A DNA stretch of 9,289 nucleotides from Oscillospiraceae bacterium (GTDB taxonomy: Bacteria > Bacillota > Clostridia > Oscillospirales > UBA929): the NCBI GenBank assembly GCA_009777435.1, contig WRLW01000048.1, positions 1-9,289 on the forward strand, read 5' to 3'. Shown here in pieces: positions 6,061 through 9,289 of the stretch. The position numbers were made by a program, and so were the translations under genes. The notes beneath the pieces are model-generated. The model did no database searches and was not told the origin of the DNA. It saw only the letters and a list, made by a program, of their open reading frames with translations. Positions within the stretch are counted from its first letter, which is position 1. Each line of letters opens with the position of its first letter.

Positions 6061-6085
6061 TTATAATTGATGGAGGAGAGGCCAC

Positions 6086-6988
6086 ATGACCGCCAAAAGC
6101 GAGAGAAGATTTTCGTACGCGCTGTTAGTTTTACCCGCTGTTCTTATTTACCTTGCGGTCGTGGCCTTTCCAACCATCTTTTCGATTCTCTTGAGCCTTA
6201 CCAACTACAACGGCGGTAAAATTTTCGGCAACCCCAATATTAAGTTTGTCGGCTTCAACAGTTATATATGGATGTTTACCGAGCCTACCGGGAACTTCTA
6301 TTCCTCGCTGAAAAACAATATGTACATAGTCGCCGTATCCGTATTCGGCCAGATTCCTCTTGGGTTTATTCTGGCCTATATCCTCTCCCGCAAGCTGATA
6401 AAGAGAGGAACCACTTTTTTCCAGACAATGATCTTTCTGCCCAATGTTATATCACCCATAATCATCGGCGTACTCTTCAAGGCGTTTTTCGTCAGCCCGC
6501 ACTCTGTGTACATGGAATTAGTCCGGCTGATAGATCCCGAAGCGGTATTCACTATAGGGGCAAGGCCCATGATTCCAGTGCTGATCGTAATCCTTTGGAT
6601 GTTCACAGGTTTTTACATGATAATCTTTTTGGCCAATATGCAGCGTATAGACCCGGCAATCATTGAGGCCGCCAGAATTGACGGCGCTAATGAAAGTACG
6701 ATTCTTTTTAATATAATGCTGCCCGCCATGACGGGCGTGATCATAACCTGTTCGATACTTGCCATCTCAGGCTCCCTGAGAACCTTTGACCTGATCTACG
6801 CGATGACAATGGGCGGGCCGGCAGGACAGACAAGGGTGCTTTCGCTTTTCATGTACCAGTCGGCATTTCAGGGGGCGGCTAATTATCCGCTGGCCAACGC
6901 TATTTCCACGGTGATGGTACTTATCAGCATCGTGCTGATCATTGTCACCCGGCAAATGGGGAAGATTTTCGGCGGAAAGGAGGAGTAG
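6086..6988 (+). CDS. Sugar ABC importer permease, first subunit (UgpA/MsmF/MalF-type)
   Basis: A 300-residue membrane protein forming half of the translocation channel for the sugar delivered by the preceding lipoprotein. Hydrophobic segments are visible near 11-37, 78-100, 112-135, 162-184, 215-232 and 268-288, six in all as usual. The cytoplasmic EAA loop, which docks the ATPase, reads IEAARIDGANESTILFNIML at 193-212. The N-terminus is short, as in MsmF/UgpA rather than enterobacterial MalF. The start at 6086 follows GGAGG with 9 nt spacing. The next permease begins 4 nt after its stop, so the two are translationally close and should form a heterodimer. No ATPase gene follows either permease. 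Confidence 0.93.
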   Translation: MTAKSERRFSYALLVLPAVLIYLAVVAFPTIFSILLSLTNYNGGKIFGNPNIKFVGFNSYIWMFTEPTGNFYSSLKNNMYIVAVSVFGQIPLGFILAYILSRKLIKRGTTFFQTMIFLPNVISPIIIGVLFKAFFVSPHSVYMELVRLIDPEAVFTIGARPMIPVLIVILWMFTGFYMIIFLANMQRIDPAIIEAARIDGANESTILFNIMLPAMTGVIITCSILAISGSLRTFDLIYAMTMGGPAGQTRVLSLFMYQSAFQGAANYPLANAISTVMVLISIVLIIVTRQMGKIFGGKEE

Positions 6989-6992
6989 ACAC

Positions 6993-7832
6993 ATGGATAA
7001 TCGCAGTGTATCCCTGATGACAAAAACTATTGTCTACGCGGTAATGATCTTATTCGCCGTTCTGTCGATTTATCCGATTTTCTGGCTTGTGATACAGTCG
7101 TTCAAATCAAATCAGGTTTATCTTACCACCAATAAGCTGTCGCTCCCCGCGGAGTGGTTTTTGGGCAATTATTCCTTTGTCTGGATCCGTGGGGGATTTA
7201 GCAACTTTTTTGTCAACAGCGTGATTTATTCCGTAGTCACAGTTTCCGTGGTGGTGCTGCTGTCAAATATGGCGGGCTTTGCTTTCGCCAAGATAAAGTA
7301 CAGGATTACACCGTTGCTTCACGGCCTGTTTATCGTCGGCATACTTCTCACGATCCAGTCGATTTTGATACCGCTCTTTCTTATGATGAACGCGGTGAAT
7401 CTGTTAAATACCCGCCTTGGGATACTTATCCCCTACATAGCGCTGGGGCTTCCCATGGGCGTCTATTTGTGTACGGATTTCATAAGAGGCATCCACGATG
7501 AATTGGTCGAGGCGGCCAGAATTGACGGCGCGGGCTTTCTGAGGATTTTTGCGAGGATTATCTTCCCGATGTGCGCCCCCGTTTCGGTAACGCTCGCCAT
7601 CATTACCTTTACCGCGACCTGGAACGAATTTATCTTGATGAATCTCATGACTGCCGGCGACAAGTACAAATCGATTCCCGCGGCGGTTGGCCGCTTCGCG
7701 GGTTCGCTGGGTTCCGACTACGGGAAGCTGTTCACCTCTCTGACCATCTCTTTGCTTCCCATTCTTATCTTTTACTTAATTTTCAGGAATCAGATTACAA
7801 AGGGAGTCGCCGCCGGGGCGGTAAAGGGTTGA
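6993..7832 (+). CDS. Sugar ABC importer permease, second subunit (UgpE/MsmG/MalG-type)
   Basis: A 279-residue partner of the preceding permease. Six hydrophobic segments are visible: about 11-36, 76-98, 108-132, 143-163, 196-217 and 246-265. The EAA loop is VEAARIDGAGFLRIFARIIF at 172-191. The protein ends GVAAGAVKG, the usual tail of MalG/MsmG-type subunits, which contacts the ATPase. The ATG at 6993 is chosen because GGAGG precedes it by 9 nt; the frame stays open to 6942, but those codons overlap the previous gene without need. A strong terminator 22 nt after the stop closes the operon. The energising ATPase must come from another locus, as is common for CUT1 importers in Bacillota that share MsmK/UgpC. 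Confidence 0.93.
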   Translation: MDNRSVSLMTKTIVYAVMILFAVLSIYPIFWLVIQSFKSNQVYLTTNKLSLPAEWFLGNYSFVWIRGGFSNFFVNSVIYSVVTVSVVVLLSNMAGFAFAKIKYRITPLLHGLFIVGILLTIQSILIPLFLMMNAVNLLNTRLGILIPYIALGLPMGVYLCTDFIRGIHDELVEAARIDGAGFLRIFARIIFPMCAPVSVTLAIITFTATWNEFILMNLMTAGDKYKSIPAAVGRFAGSLGSDYGKLFTSLTISLLPILIFYLIFRNQITKGVAAGAVKG

Positions 7833-7854
7833 CTGATTTTCCGGCGCCGCACGG

Positions 7855-7882
7855 GGACTGACGCGCAAGTCAGTCCTTTATT
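7855..7882 (+). terminator. Rho-independent terminator of the sugar-importer operon
   Basis: GGACTGAC (7855-7862), loop GCGCAA, GTCAGTCC (7869-7876), then TTTATT. A second small hairpin TTCCTG-CCCG-CAGGAA (7881-7896) follows directly, with A-rich flank. Together they separate this operon from the Opp-type one. Confidence 0.85.
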
Positions 7883-7926
7883 CCTGCCCGCAGGAAAATT
7901 ACGGCGCAGAAACTCAATTTTACTTA

Positions 7927-7955
7927 TTGCACTTTGTAAAAAAACATGTTATACT
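7927..7955 (+). promoter_or_regulatory. Promoter of the Opp/Dpp-type importer operon
   Basis: -35 TTGCAC (7927-7932), 17-bp spacer containing an A7 run, -10 TATACT (7950-7955) with an extended TGT immediately before it. Start is predicted near 7962, leaving a leader of about 50 nt. Confidence 0.75.
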
Positions 7956-7961
7956 GACGTA

Positions 7962-7975
7962 GATTGTCAATAATC
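7962..7975. promoter_or_regulatory. Possible operator GATTGTCAATAATC at the Opp-operon start site
   Basis: A 14-bp imperfect palindrome (GATT...AATC, with a T/A pair inside) lies at the predicted transcription start. It is short and A+T-rich, so chance is quite possible. No regulator gene is adjacent. Confidence 0.25.
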
Positions 7976-8012
7976 GTCGCCACAAGTCTTTTTCGCATTG
8001 AGGGGGTTGTGC

Positions 8013-8927
8013 ATGGCTCTGTTTACCGCCAAGCGTTTTATGGGCGCTATATTTACACTGTTTATCGTCTGCACGCTGACCTTTTTTCTCATGAACATCG
8101 TCCCGGGCGGGCCTTTCCTCGCTGAAAAAACCAGCACGCAGACCTTGGAGCGAATCAACGCGCTATACGGTCTGGACAGGCCGATTCACGAGCAGTATGT
8201 CAGCTACATAGGGCGCCTGATCCGTGGCGACCTTGGTATTTCTTACAAACGGCAAGGCTTTACCGTGAACGATATCATCATGGAAAAGTTTCCGGTTTCC
8301 GCCAGGCTGGGTATCCTCACCGTTATTTGGTCTATCTTCTCAGGTATGATGCTGGGTACTTTGGCCGCTGTGAAGCGCAACAAGCTTCTGGATCGCGTCG
8401 TTATGTTCATCTGCACGGTCGGCATCTCCATACCCGGATTTATCATAGGGACAATGTTTATTTATCTGTTCGCTGAAAAATTGGGCTGGATTTCGGCTTT
8501 GGGGCTTAGCGCGCCCTCGCAGTACATATTGCCCATAATCACCCTGTCGATGCAGCCCATGAGCTACATAGCCCGCCTTATCCGCTCCAATATGCTTGAT
8601 GTAATCAATCAGGACTACATCAAGACCGCGAAGGCCAAGGGCGTGCCCCCCGGTCGTATCATTTTCAAGCACACCATGCGCAACACGATCATCCCTCTTG
8701 TTACTTACATCGGCCCCATGACGGCCTTTATCATCACCGGCGGCTTTTATGTGGAGAGGCTGTTCCAGATCCCCGGCTTGGGCGATTATTTCGTAAGGTC
8801 TGTCGAAACCCGGGACTATCCTCTTATCATGGGTCTCACCATCTTTTTAGCTCTGCTGATTATCGCGGCTAATTTTATAGTGGACATTTTATACCGCGTG
8901 GTCGATCCGCGCATCAAACTGCATTGA
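8013..8927 (+). CDS. Oligopeptide-type ABC importer permease (OppB/DppB family)
   Basis: A 304-residue inner channel subunit of the peptide/opine/nickel class of ABC importers, which carry peptides, nickel or, in some members, oligosaccharides. Family marks in order are the N-terminal helix 8-30 ending in NIVPGGPF, LYGLDRP at 51-57, GDLGIS at 72-77, transmembrane segments near 98-120, 128-154, 171-190, 228-246 and 272-295, and the EAA-like loop YIKTAKAKGVPPGRIIFKHTMRN (202-224) between helices. The tail DILYRVVDPRIKLH is the standard OppB ending. The ATG at 8013 follows AGGGGG by 6 nt; a TTG at 7998 in the same frame overlaps that site and is rejected. The gene is first in its operon, so binding protein and ATPases are expected to the right. 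Substrate is not readable. Confidence 0.93.
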   Translation: MALFTAKRFMGAIFTLFIVCTLTFFLMNIVPGGPFLAEKTSTQTLERINALYGLDRPIHEQYVSYIGRLIRGDLGISYKRQGFTVNDIIMEKFPVSARLGILTVIWSIFSGMMLGTLAAVKRNKLLDRVVMFICTVGISIPGFIIGTMFIYLFAEKLGWISALGLSAPSQYILPIITLSMQPMSYIARLIRSNMLDVINQDYIKTAKAKGVPPGRIIFKHTMRNTIIPLVTYIGPMTAFIITGGFYVERLFQIPGLGDYFVRSVETRDYPLIMGLTIFLALLIIAANFIVDILYRVVDPRIKLH

Positions 8928-8942
8928 CGGTGAGGGTATAAT

Positions 8943-9289
8943 ATGGGGAAGTTAATGAATGTCGTCAAGCCGTTCAGTCTGCATCTGTCCGCCGAGGACG
9001 TCCGCACCGCCACTCCTGAGGAAAAAGAGCAGCTATTCATAGCGCGCGAGTCGATCACATATTGGAAAGACGCGTTCCGGCGCTTCCGGCGCAATAAGGT
9101 AGCCGTGGCCGCGTTTATCGTGATTGTGCTGGTGGCTCTGTTCGCCTTCATTGGCCCTATGTTCTCATCGTATACCTATGACCAGCAGCTGCGCGGCAAC
9201 AGATACGCCCCGCCAAGCTGGGAACACCCCTTCGGCACCGACGTCCACGGCCGCGATATGCTGGTGCGCTGTATGATCGGCGCGCGTAT
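8943..9289 (+). CDS. Oligopeptide-type ABC importer permease (OppC/DppC family), cut by the window end
   Basis: The first 115 codons plus two bases of the partner of the preceding permease. The cytoplasmic N-terminus carries the OppC pre-membrane pattern SITYWKDAFRRFRRNKVAV (37-55). One transmembrane helix follows (about 53-73, ending FAFIGPMFS), then the family-defining HPFGTDVHGRDMLVR at 95-109, continuing into MIGAR, where OppC proteins enter the transport domain. About 180-200 residues should lie beyond the window. The start at 8943 follows GAGGG with 6 nt spacing and lies 15 nt after the OppB stop. ATG 8955 is a weaker alternative. The N-terminal tail of about 35 residues before the conserved patch is of the long type seen in many Bacillota OppC proteins. 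Confidence 0.92.
   Translation, partial: MGKLMNVVKPFSLHLSAEDVRTATPEEKEQLFIARESITYWKDAFRRFRRNKVAVAAFIVIVLVALFAFIGPMFSSYTYDQQLRGNRYAPPSWEHPFGTDVHGRDMLVRCMIGAR

Noticed and set aside
6062..6067. TATAAT between the lipoprotein and first permease genes
   Set aside because: No -35 element 16-18 bp upstream. The 37-nt gap is ordinary for an operon and holds the ribosome binding site.
8937..8942. TATAAT directly before the OppC start, resembling a -10 box
   Set aside because: No -35 at a proper distance (TTGACG is only 7 bp away), and it lies between the ribosome binding site and the ATG within a clear operon.

Overview
The window looks like a piece of chromosome from a Gram-positive, Clostridia-type (Bacillota) bacterium of moderate G+C content. 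I infer this from the lipobox-anchored substrate-binding protein with a Gly/Ser linker, strong AGGAGG-type ribosome binding sites, sigma-A-like promoters (several with an extended -10 TGn), and simple hairpin terminators. The species cannot be read from the sequence. All the genes fit known families. I see no rRNA, tRNA, CRISPR array, insertion sequence or phage gene, and nothing that amounts to a new defence or mobile system.

Layout: (a) 1-184, the 3' end of a + strand gene, perhaps DUF4340/GldG-like, followed by a long palindromic terminator shared with the convergent operon on the other side. (b) 273-3548, a three-gene minus-strand operon: a TetR-type repressor, an ABC ATPase and a 12-helix ABC exporter permease. 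The genes are tightly coupled by 4-nt overlaps or a re-initiation site. The promoter carries two TGGTC/GACCA palindromes, so the operon is very probably autoregulated. (c) 3576-4426, a monocistronic minus-strand YdjC/ChbG-type carbohydrate deacetylase with its own promoter and terminator. (d) 4551-7882, a + strand operon for a CUT1-type sugar ABC importer (lipoprotein, two permeases, no ATPase), divergent from the deacetylase and ended by a clean terminator. (e) 7927-9289, the start of a second + strand importer operon of the Opp/Dpp class: OppB-type permease, then an OppC-type permease cut by the window edge.

The genes form an uptake-and-efflux neighbourhood. The deacetylase and the CUT1 importer diverge from a shared 255-bp intergenic region, suggesting joint handling of an N-acetylated or otherwise acylated oligosaccharide. 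This is inference from position only. The CUT1 importer must borrow an MsmK/UgpC-type ATPase from elsewhere, since none follows its permeases. The Opp-type importer probably continues to the right with its ATPases and binding protein.

The points most worth a second look are: a probable AUC start codon for the TetR gene; two operators over the -35 and +1 of its promoter; a 19-bp element (16 identical) shared in the same register by the TetR-operon and deacetylase promoters; and a palindrome just downstream of the sugar-importer promoter.
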